DNA from: Bradyrhizobium sp. 199
GTDB taxonomy: Bacteria > Pseudomonadota > Alphaproteobacteria > Rhizobiales > Xanthobacteraceae
NCBI RefSeq assembly: GCF_023073355.1
Contig: NZ_JADPJI010000006.1
Coordinates: 310,001 to 374,000 of the forward strand
Direction of reading: 5' to 3'
DNA: 64,000 bases
The notes beneath the pieces were generated by a model that did no database searches, had not been told where the DNA came from, and saw only the letters and a program-made list of their open reading frames with translations. How positions within the stretch are numbered: position 1 is the first letter of the stretch; each line of letters opens with the position of its first letter. Of the stretch, positions 42,432 through 50,089 are shown one piece after another. The position numbers and the translations under genes were made by a program.

Positions 42432-43661
42432 CTACTCCGCCGCCAGCGACTTCTCGCGCAGCGGCAGGCCGAGGCGGTCCCACACTTGCAGCAGGGCTTC
42501 GGCGAGCTGATCGATCAGGCCGTCGTCGTGATAGGGCGAGGGCGTGATGCGCAGCCGCTCGCTGCCCTTGGCGACCGTCGGATAGTTGATCGGCTGGATG
42601 TAGATGCCGTGCTCTTCGAGCAGGAGGTCGGACGCCTGCTTGCACTTCTCGGGATCGCCGACGAACAGCGGCACGATGTGGGTGTCGCTCGACATGACAG
42701 GCAGGCCGGCGGCGTTGAGGATCGCCTTGACGCGGGCGGCACGGTCCTGGTGGCGCTCGCGCTCCCAGTTCGAGGTCTTCAGATGCTTGATCGCGGCGGT
42801 CGCGGCCGAGCAGATCGCCGGCGGCAGCGCCGTCGTGAAGATGAAGCCCGGCGCGTAGGAGCGCACGGCATCGATGATCTGGCCGTTGGCGGCGATGTAG
42901 CCGCCGAGGCAGCCGAACGCTTTCGCCAGCGTGCCTTCCAGAATATCGATGCGATGCATGACACCGTCACGCTCGGCGATGCCGCCGCCGCGCGGGCCGT
43001 ACATGCCGACCGCGTGGACCTCATCGACATAGGTCATCGCTTTGTACTTCTCGGCGAGATCGCAGATCTTGGCGAGCGGGGCGACGTCTCCGTCCATGGA
43101 ATAGAGGCTCTCGCAGACAATCAGCTTCGGCCGGTTCGGATCGGCCGCCTTCAACAGCGCCTCGAGATGCGCAAGATCGTTGTGGCGGAACACGACCCGC
43201 TCGCAGCCCGACTGGCGGATGCCCTCGATCATCGAATTGTGGTTGAGCGCGTCCGACAGGATCAGGCAGTTCGGAATGAGCTTTGCGATGGTCGGGATGC
43301 CGGTCTGGTTCGAGACATAGCCCGAGGTGAACAGCAGTGCGGCTTCCTTGCCGTGGAGGTCGGCGAGCTCGGCCTCGAGCTGGACCAGCGGATGATGCGT
43401 GCCGGCGATGTTGCGGGTGCCGCCGGCACCGGTGCCGACGCGCGTCGCGGTCTCGACCATGGCGCCGACCACCTTCGGGTGCTGGCCCATGCCGAGATAA
43501 TCGTTGGAGCACCAGATCACGACGTCGCGCTTGCCCTCGGGCGAGTGCCAGGTGGCGTGCGGGAATCGGCCGGCCGTGCGCTCGAGGTCCGCGAACACGC
43601 GATAGCGCCGCTCGGCGTGGAGACGATCGAGGGCGGAATCGAAGAACTGGTTGTAATCCAT
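42432..43661 (-). CDS. hemA: 5-aminolevulinate synthase
   Basis: A 409-aa PLP enzyme condensing glycine and succinyl-CoA to 5-aminolevulinate, the committed step of haem synthesis by the C4 (Shemin) pathway. The N-terminus (MDYNQFFDSALDRLHAERRY) and length match Bradyrhizobium HemA. Glycine-rich GTGAGGTRNIAGTHHPL, the YVDEVHAVGMYG Asp/His site and the PLP Lys247 in EGTLAKAFGCLGGY are present. Haem supply suits the nearby oxidase genes and, in symbiosis, leghaemoglobin-era demand. A perfect FixK box lies upstream. Confidence 0.97.
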   Translation of the reverse strand: MDYNQFFDSALDRLHAERRYRVFADLERTAGRFPHATWHSPEGKRDVVIWCSNDYLGMGQHPKVVGAMVETATRVGTGAGGTRNIAGTHHPLVQLEAELADLHGKEAALLFTSGYVSNQTGIPTIAKLIPNCLILSDALNHNSMIEGIRQSGCERVVFRHNDLAHLEALLKAADPNRPKLIVCESLYSMDGDVAPLAKICDLAEKYKAMTYVDEVHAVGMYGPRGGGIAERDGVMHRIDILEGTLAKAFGCLGGYIAANGQIIDAVRSYAPGFIFTTALPPAICSAATAAIKHLKTSNWERERHQDRAARVKAILNAAGLPVMSSDTHIVPLFVGDPEKCKQASDLLLEEHGIYIQPINYPTVAKGSERLRITPSPYHDDGLIDQLAEALLQVWDRLGLPLREKSLAAE

Positions 43662-43972
43662 CGGCAAAACCTGCACGGAACCCGGCCACGGCGGCCGCTC
43701 GTTTCTAGAGCTTTTCCGGCTCCAATGTCTATGCGCCAGCCCACATTTGTAACGATGCGCGCGGGTATATTGATAGCGGCGTATCGCCGGCGATAGTTGA
43801 TATGGATCAAACGCCTAGCAGGGGCCTGATCGCGAGGACCGGGGCTCCAGGGAAGGGTCGGACCCCTGGCAGCTGCCATGGACATTTTGTCCACGGGAAG
43901 CGCTCCGTCCATGATTGCGCAGCAGGCGCATCGATGTTGTAGCCTCGCAAGCGGGGCGAGGTGAACCACCAC
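43662..43972. other. 311-bp region upstream of hemA
   Basis: It holds the hemA control region (43770-43810). The portion towards 43972 has a TGGACATTTTGTCCA palindrome at 43879-43893. An open minus-strand frame across it (43517-43972) overlaps hemA in another frame and is not convincing. Confidence 0.6.
43770..43810 (-). promoter_or_regulatory. hemA promoter with perfect FixK/FNR box
   Basis: TTGAT-ATGG-ATCAA (43797-43810) is a perfect FNR/FixK palindrome. A -10-like TATCAA lies on the minus strand at 43775-43770, placing the box centre near -41.5, the class-II activation position. Between them is a second perfect palindrome, TATCGCCGGCGATA (43782-43795). The start is expected near 43762, a ~100-nt leader. 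Oxygen-regulated hemA is reported for Bradyrhizobium. Confidence 0.8.
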
Positions 43973-45034
43973 TCACGTCGTCCGGAACTGCAGCACGCCG
44001 TCCTTCGTCTCCACCGTCAGCCGGCCCTCGACGATCATGTAGTTGACGTGAGCGACCAGTTCGCCGGCGGCGAAGCCCATCTGGTGCTCGTCGAGCACAT
44101 GCTTGTTGAACACGACGGGCACCAGGGCGCGCGAGGTCTGCGGCACCTCGCGGCAGGCTTCGGCGATCAGGCGGCAGCGCTCCTCATGGTGGTCGGCGAG
44201 CTGCTTGATGCGGGTCTTCAGTCCGTAGAACGGCACGCCGTGGCCGGGCAGCACCAAGACGTCGTAGGGGAGCGTCGTGGTGAGGCTGGCGAGCGAGGCC
44301 AGATATTCGCCGAGAGAGTTCTGGTCGGGCTCGACCGCCCAGACGCTGACATTGGGCGAAATCTTGCTCAGCACCTGGTCGGCGGAGAGGAACAGCTTGT
44401 CGTCGGCACAGTACAGCATCACCTGGTCGAGCGCGTGGCCGCCGCCGGTGATCACCTTGAAGCGGCGCGTGCCAATCACGACGTCGTCGCCGTGGGAGAT
44501 GCGGCGGTAGGAGGGCGGCAGCACCGAGACGCGCTTGAGATAATCCTGGCCGCGGCCCAGCAGCTTTTCGGTGAGCGACTCGTCCATGCCATGACGGCGG
44601 AAGAACAGCCGCTGCGCCTCCTGCCGCTCCGCGGTGCCGCGATTCTGGTGATACACCGATTGCAGATATTCGACCTGCGACATCACCAGCGGGCAATCGA
44701 ACCGCTCGACGACCCAGCCCGCAAGTCCGACATGGTCGGGGTGGGAGTGGGTAACGATCAGGCGCGTGATGTCGACGCCCTTGAGCGGTCCGTCGAACAG
44801 CTTGGTCCAGGCCTCGATCGTCTCCTCGTTGCCGAAGCCGGTATCCACCATGGCATAGCCGTCGCCGTCGGCGAGCAGGTAGACGTTCACGTGGTTGAGG
44901 CGGAACGGCAGCTTCAGCCGCGCCCACAATACGCCGGGACGCACCTCCACGATCTCTTCGGGGCCGGGGTGCTGTTCCCAGGGATAGCGCAGGGCCTCGG
45001 CTGAGGAGTGCACCGTGTCGGTTTTTGAGCTCAT
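43973..45034 (-). CDS. MBL-fold metallo-hydrolase
   Basis: A 353-aa metallo-beta-lactamase-fold enzyme. The zinc motif THSHPDHVG (HxHxDH), the later GGGHALDQVMLY (His) and LVLPGHGVPFYG (His) are complete, so it should bind two metals. The N-terminal strands (VNVYLLADGDGYAMVDTGFG) are typical. A C-terminal ~80-residue winged-helix-like extension (AGELVAHVNYMIVEGRL) is as in the RNase-Z-unrelated LACTB2-like group. It is probably a thioester or other ester hydrolase; the substrate is unknown. Confidence 0.92.
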   Translation of the reverse strand: MSSKTDTVHSSAEALRYPWEQHPGPEEIVEVRPGVLWARLKLPFRLNHVNVYLLADGDGYAMVDTGFGNEETIEAWTKLFDGPLKGVDITRLIVTHSHPDHVGLAGWVVERFDCPLVMSQVEYLQSVYHQNRGTAERQEAQRLFFRRHGMDESLTEKLLGRGQDYLKRVSVLPPSYRRISHGDDVVIGTRRFKVITGGGHALDQVMLYCADDKLFLSADQVLSKISPNVSVWAVEPDQNSLGEYLASLASLTTTLPYDVLVLPGHGVPFYGLKTRIKQLADHHEERCRLIAEACREVPQTSRALVPVVFNKHVLDEHQMGFAAGELVAHVNYMIVEGRLTVETKDGVLQFRTT

Positions 45035-45155
45035 GCTACCGACTTAAACCCGCCGCGGGCGGCGCGCCAGCCGAAAAAGGACAGGCCGTGGTCTCCGCAT
45101 GGCGGTCATACCCGGGGCAGTGTTTTTCCGCGTCTCGGTTGAAGCGCGAAAAAAC

Positions 45156-45252
45156 CCAGTCATTCCGGGGCGCGCGTACGCGCGAACGCGGAATCTAAGA
45201 GATTGTAGCGCGAGATTCCGTGTTCGCCTCTGCGGGGCGCCCCGGATGACAA
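45156..45252. repeat. Composite intergenic repeat (GTCATTCCGG family), copy 2
   Basis: Ends GTCATTCCGGGGCGC (from ~45158) and GCGCCCCGGATGAC (to ~45250) pair with one indel; an inner CGGAATCT/AGATTCCG pair lies inside. Same family as 9402-9515. Confidence 0.7.
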
Positions 45253-47406
45253 TCAGGCCGCCCGCATGTTGTTGAGGAACGCGTCGATCTCTCCGCGCAG
45301 CATGTCGGCCTCGCGCCGCAGCGCGTCCGAGGCGCCCAGCACTTCGTTCGCCGCGGCGCCGGCTTCGGCGGAGGCGGTGGAGACGCCGACGATGTTGCTG
45401 GAGACTTCGCTGGTGCCGCCGGCCGCATGCTGGATGTTGCGCGCGATCTCGCGGGTGGCGGCGCCCTGCTCCTCGACCGCGGCCGCGATCGTCGTGGTCA
45501 CGCCATCGATCTCGCCGATGATCCGGCCGATGCCCTGGATGGCGCCGACCGCCGATGTCGTGATGTTCTGCATGCTGGCGATCTGGGCGCGGATTTCCTC
45601 CGTCGCCTTGGCGGTCTGGCTCGCGAGGCTCTTCACCTCGGAGGCAACCACGGCAAAGCCGCGGCCGGCCTCGCCCGCGCGCGCCGCCTCGATGGTGGCG
45701 TTGAGCGCGAGCAGATTGGTCTGCGAGGCGATTGTCTGGATCAAATCGACCACGACGCTGATGCGGCTTGCGCTGTCGGCAAGGCTCTGCACCGTTGCGT
45801 CGGTGGCGCCGGCCTCGTCGACCGCCTTCTTGGCGATCGCAGCGGAAGTGACGACCTGCTTGCTGATCTCCTCGATCGAGGACGACAGCTGCTCGGTGCC
45901 CGACGACACGGTCTGCACGTTGACCGAGGTCTCCTCGGCGGCGGAGGCGACCGCGTTCACCAACGCGTTGGACTGGTCGGCGGTGGTCGACATGCTCTGT
46001 GCGGTCGATTGCATCGAATTGGCCGACTGCGCCAGATTGTCGAGCGCGGAGCGCACCGTGTTTTCGAATTCGGTGATCGTCGCTTCCATGCGCGCGGCCC
46101 GCTCGGCCTTGACGATACGGTCTTTTTCCTGCTCGCTGGCGAGCGCCCGTGCTTCGATCATGCTGTCGCGGAATACGGTCAGCGTTTCCTTCATCACGCC
46201 GATCTCATCGTTCTGCCGGGAACGGACGATCTCGGTGTCGAGATCGCCGGCCGACAGCAGCTGCATGGCGCGTTGAAGCTCGCCGATGCGGCGCAGGATG
46301 TTGCGGCCGACATAGAGCCAGACGAACAGCGCCGAGCCGACCAGCATCAGCGCCCCGAGGGCCAGCATCGCGGTTGTCGCGAGCGAGGTCTCCTGCTGCG
46401 CCTGGGAGGTCGAGGCGTTGGTCTCCTTCTGCACGCCCTCGACGAGCTGCTGCACGCTGATGCCAAGGCCGACATTGAGCTTGCGGGTCTCGTCCAGGAT
46501 GGTCTGGCCGTAGTCGACGGAATCGAGCTCCTTCTCACGCAGATTGAACACACCGGTCTTGCCGGTGCCGAGCGCGAGCAGCTTCTCCGCTGCCTCGCGC
46601 AGCATCTTGTTGCCCTGATTGTCCGGCAACAGATCGAGGTTGGAGCGCAGGCGGCCCTGTGCCGTCTTGAATCCCTTCTGGATGTCGTCGAGCTTGTCGC
46701 TCGTGTTGGCCGACAGCGCCGCACTCATGTCGGCGGCGGCGAGATTGCCGCTGGCGACGACGTTGCCGAGCTGGCCGACGATCTGCGCGGCGTCGGAGGC
46801 ATCTGCGGTGGACAAATCGGCCGAGCCGAGAATGGCGTTGACCCGGGTCTGCGCGTCGAGCATCGCCGGGCTGGCCGCGCCGACGAAGGCGCCCTGCGCG
46901 CTGCGCAGCGCGTCATATTGCTTGTCGTGAAGGGCGGCGACATCCAGCCGTTCGCGGGCGGCCTTGGCCAGGCTCTGGGCTGCCTCGTTGATGCTTTTCA
47001 TGGTCTCGCTGAGTCCAGAGACGACATTCTTGTCGCCGCCGAGCTCGATGATCTCGTTGAGCTTCTTCTGCGTCTGCTCCTGCAGCTCCTTGAGCTTCGC
47101 GGTGCGCTCCTTCAAAGCGTCCTCGGTTTGAGCCGCAAGCAGAGCCGGCCCCTGTGCCGCAAGGCTCGCGCTCAGTGCCGACAATTGCAGACTGGCGGCA
47201 AGGCGCGGAATGTCCCGCCCGCTCAGTTCGGTCATTCGTCCGCCGAGGTTTTGCAGCACGAGGCCGGCGCCGGCCGAGATCACGAGGCCCATGCCCGCGA
47301 TCACCGCGAAGGCCGCGAACAGGCTGCCGCGCACGCCCCAGGTCGGCATTTTGAAACGAGGCCGCATTCGGCCAAGTGAGCCGCTAAGGCTGAGACGGAT
47401 CGCCAT
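45253..47406 (-). CDS. Methyl-accepting chemotaxis protein
   Basis: A 717-aa transducer. It has a first membrane helix (about 28-52), a ~290-aa periplasmic helical (4HB/HBM-like) sensor domain, a second helix (TTAMLALGALMLVGSALFVW, about 340-362), a HAMP domain (GRNILRRIGELQRAMQLLSAGD), and a signalling domain with the conserved hairpin IQTIASQTNLLALNATIEAA and GRGFAVVASEVKSLA. There is no C-terminal CheR/CheB pentapeptide. ATG 47406 follows GGGGGA, so it is preferred over 47484. Confidence 0.95.
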   Translation of the reverse strand: MAIRLSLSGSLGRMRPRFKMPTWGVRGSLFAAFAVIAGMGLVISAGAGLVLQNLGGRMTELSGRDIPRLAASLQLSALSASLAAQGPALLAAQTEDALKERTAKLKELQEQTQKKLNEIIELGGDKNVVSGLSETMKSINEAAQSLAKAARERLDVAALHDKQYDALRSAQGAFVGAASPAMLDAQTRVNAILGSADLSTADASDAAQIVGQLGNVVASGNLAAADMSAALSANTSDKLDDIQKGFKTAQGRLRSNLDLLPDNQGNKMLREAAEKLLALGTGKTGVFNLREKELDSVDYGQTILDETRKLNVGLGISVQQLVEGVQKETNASTSQAQQETSLATTAMLALGALMLVGSALFVWLYVGRNILRRIGELQRAMQLLSAGDLDTEIVRSRQNDEIGVMKETLTVFRDSMIEARALASEQEKDRIVKAERAARMEATITEFENTVRSALDNLAQSANSMQSTAQSMSTTADQSNALVNAVASAAEETSVNVQTVSSGTEQLSSSIEEISKQVVTSAAIAKKAVDEAGATDATVQSLADSASRISVVVDLIQTIASQTNLLALNATIEAARAGEAGRGFAVVASEVKSLASQTAKATEEIRAQIASMQNITTSAVGAIQGIGRIIGEIDGVTTTIAAAVEEQGAATREIARNIQHAAGGTSEVSSNIVGVSTASAEAGAAANEVLGASDALRREADMLRGEIDAFLNNMRAA

Positions 47407-47510
47407 GGAATTCCCCCAACATTCTGCTTCTGCTTGTGGCCGGCAGTATCCACACGGCGAGTTAAAAAATCGCAATCTCCGCAAACGGTTGAGCGTGTTC
47501 CGCAGGACGA

Positions 47511-47543
47511 AAAAAGAAGGGCCGGCGAATCGCCGGCCCTTCT
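47511..47543 (-). terminator. Terminator of the outer-membrane beta-barrel gene
   Basis: AGAAGGGCCGGCG (47515-47527) pairs perfectly with CGCCGGCCCTTCT (47531-47543), with an AAT loop. A T-run follows on the minus strand. Confidence 0.9.
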
Positions 47544-47568
47544 GTCACGGTAAGATTGCGGTAACCGA

Positions 47569-48294
47569 TCAGTAGCGCGCCACAGTCGGGCTGGCCCAGT
47601 TGAAGCGGTAGTTGACGCCCGCCTTGATGGTGTGGTCGTCGGTGGTGAAGCTGCCGGTGCCAGCCAGCGGACCGCCGGTGAAGCTCGCGTTACCGAAATT
47701 ATAGTACTGGTACTCGGCCTTGGCCGACCAGTTCGGGGCGAACATATATTCGAGGCCGGCCCCGACCGTGTAGCCGTTGCGGTGATCGCCAGTGATCACG
47801 AAGGCAGACGGCACGCCACCGACCGTGACCTTCTCATTGTTGTCCGAATAGGCATAGCCGCCCTTCACGTAGACGAGGCCGGGGCCCCAGGTGTAGCCGA
47901 CGCGGCCGGTGATCGAACCGAGACCACGCTGGTCGTTGGTGTAGGCGATGCCGCCCGGAAACACTGCGCCGACACTGCCGGAGAGCCAGGAATACTGGCC
48001 TTCGACACCGACCACGAAGTTCGGGTTCAACTGCCAGTCCGCACCGGCCTGCACGCCGCCGAGGAAACGGCCGTTGCCGTTGTTGCCGGTGGAGAGGCCA
48101 TTGAAATTGTTGTCGCTGGAGAAGGCGCCGCCGACATGGCCGCCGACGTAGAAGCCGGTCCAGTTGTAGATCGGCGCGGCATAGGCCGGCGCGGGCGTCT
48201 TGTAGTAGTTGCGGTTGCCGAGATCGGCACCGACGGCCGGCGCAGCGGCGCCCAGCACGAGCAGCGCAACGGTCGCAAACAGAATCGTCTTCAT
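47569..48294 (-). CDS. Omp25/Omp31-like outer-membrane beta-barrel protein
   Basis: A 241-aa porin-family protein with a signal peptide (1-23, ending APAVGA) and an eight-stranded barrel pattern: YNWTGFYVGGHVGGAFSSD, FVVGVEGQYSW, AGLEYMFAPNWSAKAEYQYY, and the terminal KAGVNYRFNW segment; the last residues (VARY) end in an aromatic as the assembly machinery prefers. Rhizobiales have many paralogs. ATG 48294 starts the signal peptide. A perfect CtrA box lies ~150 bp upstream. Confidence 0.93.
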   Translation of the reverse strand: MKTILFATVALLVLGAAAPAVGADLGNRNYYKTPAPAYAAPIYNWTGFYVGGHVGGAFSSDNNFNGLSTGNNGNGRFLGGVQAGADWQLNPNFVVGVEGQYSWLSGSVGAVFPGGIAYTNDQRGLGSITGRVGYTWGPGLVYVKGGYAYSDNNEKVTVGGVPSAFVITGDHRNGYTVGAGLEYMFAPNWSAKAEYQYYNFGNASFTGGPLAGTGSFTTDDHTIKAGVNYRFNWASPTVARY

Positions 48295-48445
48295 CGTCTT
48301 GAACTCCAGCACTCAATGTCCCCGGCAGGCGCGCTTTCCGCGCCGCGTTGGTTCTGCAGATAGCTCGCTTTTGACGAAAATGCTGTCACATCCGTGGCAC
48401 AGCAGCAGCCAACCTAACTTATTGGGCTGCAATCAATTTTCGTGC

Positions 48446-48460
48446 TTAATGCCGGCTTAA
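48446..48460. promoter_or_regulatory. Perfect CtrA box upstream of the omp gene
   Basis: TTAA (48446-48449), 7 bp, TTAA (48457-48460) is an exact match to TTAA-N7-TTAA. It lies between the Xre-like gene stop and the omp start, so the omp gene is the likely target. Nearby an imperfect inverted repeat TGCTGT...ACAGCA spans 48381-48404. Confidence 0.55.
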
Positions 48461-48518
48461 GAAATGCTGAAGGAAGGCTTAATTTCGCCTCTGCCGGGTA
48501 ACCTCTGCGCGTGCTTCG

Positions 48519-48839
48519 TTAACCGAGACGCCGCCGCGCCTCATCGCGCATCTGTTCGCGGAAAGCCGCGCGTTTTGCGGGCCGGTCTTCCTCGCGCACG
48601 TCGTGGCGATCGAAGATGTCGAACTTCTCCATGATCGGATAGCGCTCGCTCGCCATCGCGAGCACCCGCAGCAGTTTGGTCGCCGATGGCGTCGGGCCGC
48701 TGACCTCCCAGCGCCGGATGGTGTCGCCGCCGCCCTTCTCCGGCAATCCGCAGAGCTTCGCCATGTCCGCCGCTGTGAGCTTGCGCTCGAGGGCCTCGGA
48801 GAGGTCGTTGCGGAGTTGCTTCAGTTCGGGGCCGGTCAT
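48519..48839 (-). CDS. Xre-like helix-turn-helix protein
   Basis: A 106-aa protein with an HTH region (LRNDLSEALERKLTAADMAKL, then CGLPEKGGGDTIRRWEVSGP) of the Xre/Cro type, followed by a charged C-terminal helix (DRPAKRAAFREQMRDEARRR). ATG 48839 is preferred; a 32-residue in-frame extension is not conserved-looking. Its target is unknown. Confidence 0.7.
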   Translation of the reverse strand: MTGPELKQLRNDLSEALERKLTAADMAKLCGLPEKGGGDTIRRWEVSGPTPSATKLLRVLAMASERYPIMEKFDIFDRHDVREEDRPAKRAAFREQMRDEARRRLG

Positions 48840-49034
48840 GCTGCTCGCGTCCAGGGAAGTCACTGAACGCAATGCACTAACGCTGATTCGGGTCCAACCG
48901 AAGGCGGCGGATGCGTGCTCCCTGTGCTTCGGCACCTTCGTTCGCGCACGGAGTTATGAACCGAGACCTATGGAAATTGTCCGGCGCATGAACAGTTGGA
49001 ATAGCGGGGCCCGCGGCGGGAGAAAAGATCAGCC

Positions 49035-49319
49035 ATGAAAACCATCAAATTCGCCATTGCCGCGCTCATCACGACCGGATTGCTTGCCGCGCCTTTCGCG
49101 GCTGAAGCAAAGAAGAGCCGGTCGAGCCGACATTACAGCACAGGTGTGGTGGCGCCGAACTATGGCGGTGCGGGAGCGCCGGCAGCGCAGCCGAGGGCGT
49201 CCTACGGGTCATCCGGACAGACGGCCGGCACCGTCACGGCGCCGTCAATTGGCTCCTACAATTGGCCCTCGGTCGGCGTGACCAGTTCGGTCCCCACCTG
49301 GAATAACACCACCCGATAG
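49035..49319 (+). CDS. Small exported protein, Gly/Ser/Pro-rich
   Basis: A 94-aa protein with a signal peptide (1-25, ending PFAAEA), then a low-complexity Gly/Ala/Ser/Tyr segment (PNYGGAGAPAAQPRASYGSS) and a Thr-rich end. No recognisable domain; a conserved-hypothetical type of Bradyrhizobium. Confidence 0.7.
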   Translation: MKTIKFAIAALITTGLLAAPFAAEAKKSRSSRHYSTGVVAPNYGGAGAPAAQPRASYGSSGQTAGTVTAPSIGSYNWPSVGVTSSVPTWNNTTR

Positions 49320-49357
49320 AGCGATGCCGATCGGCAGGTGCTGGCGAGCGCGAATAG

Positions 49358-49567
49358 CTAGATTCCCCGTCGGGCCTGTTGGCCGATCACGCAGCGCCAC
49401 GCGGCCAGGCGCTCTGCCGGATGCTGATTCATCCAGTCGGCGAGCTGCGGCGCGCCCATCAGGCAGGACTGCACCGAAATCTCCGCAAAATCCGAGGTGG
49501 TGACGATCTGCTCGTGGCAGTTGGTCGGGGAGGCGAGGCTGCAAAGCACGGCGATGATCTTGATCAC
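49358..49567 (-). CDS. Small conserved protein with three Cys
   Basis: A 69-aa ORF starting at a GTG (49567) that overlaps the previous ORF's stop by 4 nt. It has a hydrophobic N-terminus (MIKIIAVLCSLASP), then NCHEQIVTTSDFAEISVQSC and ERLAAWRCVIG. It looks conserved and may be secreted. The function is unknown. Confidence 0.65.
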   Translation of the reverse strand: MIKIIAVLCSLASPTNCHEQIVTTSDFAEISVQSCLMGAPQLADWMNQHPAERLAAWRCVIGQQARRGI

Positions 49568-49740
49568 GACAGGTTACTCCCGTCGCGGCCGATCAACCGC
49601 CGGCCAATCGTTGCCTCGTTCTGTCCCTCGTTAGCTGGATCGTCCGGCGGGAAGATACTGTCGTAGATGGCGCGGGCCTCCTGAATGAGGCGCACTCGCT
49701 CCCGCTCGGACTTCGAGACAAATTGAATAACTTCGCCCAT
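49564..49740 (-). CDS. Small protein, first gene of a two-ORF unit
   Basis: A 58-aa ORF beginning MGEVIQFVSKSERERVRLIQ, acidic in the middle (FPPDDPANEGQNE), ending DGSNLS. The GTGA overlap with the next ORF suggests a real bicistronic unit. The function is unknown. Confidence 0.6.
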   Translation of the reverse strand: MGEVIQFVSKSERERVRLIQEARAIYDSIFPPDDPANEGQNEATIGRRLIGRDGSNLS

Positions 49741-50089
49741 GGCAGCTCCGAATATCAGTGGATATCAGTTGGCACATCCGTCATCAGATGACGGTGATCA
49801 TTCCAAGTCGATCTATGGCGCCGTTTCGGCTATGAAACGGCGCAGCCGGTCACGTCAGAACAAAAGCGCGTGATGGCACTCCGGCGTCCGATGTCCCGGC
49901 TTGTCCTCTCACGTGAATTACGATGCCGCGGCACTGCCCTCGTCACGCGCGAAGGCCGCTGCAAATTTCCCCTTGCCGCCGCCAGCAAGGACGTCCTGTC
50001 AAGAAAATGCCGCTCAACCGAATAGGTTTCTCACGATGCGGCGTGCAAGTTTTGGAACGATCTCGAATTCAGCTGCCACCGGCGCTCGT
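49741..50089. other. 349-bp intergenic region with a 10-bp stem hairpin
   Basis: GCGCCGTTTC (49818-49827) pairs with GAAACGGCGC (49834-49843). A smaller palindrome (CCGTCATC-A-GATGACGG) lies near 49779-49795. No gene is supported. Confidence 0.55.

Noticed and set aside
43517..43972. 151-aa minus-strand open frame upstream of hemA
   Set aside because: Its C-terminal half reads hemA in the wrong frame, and its N-terminal half covers the promoter palindromes.
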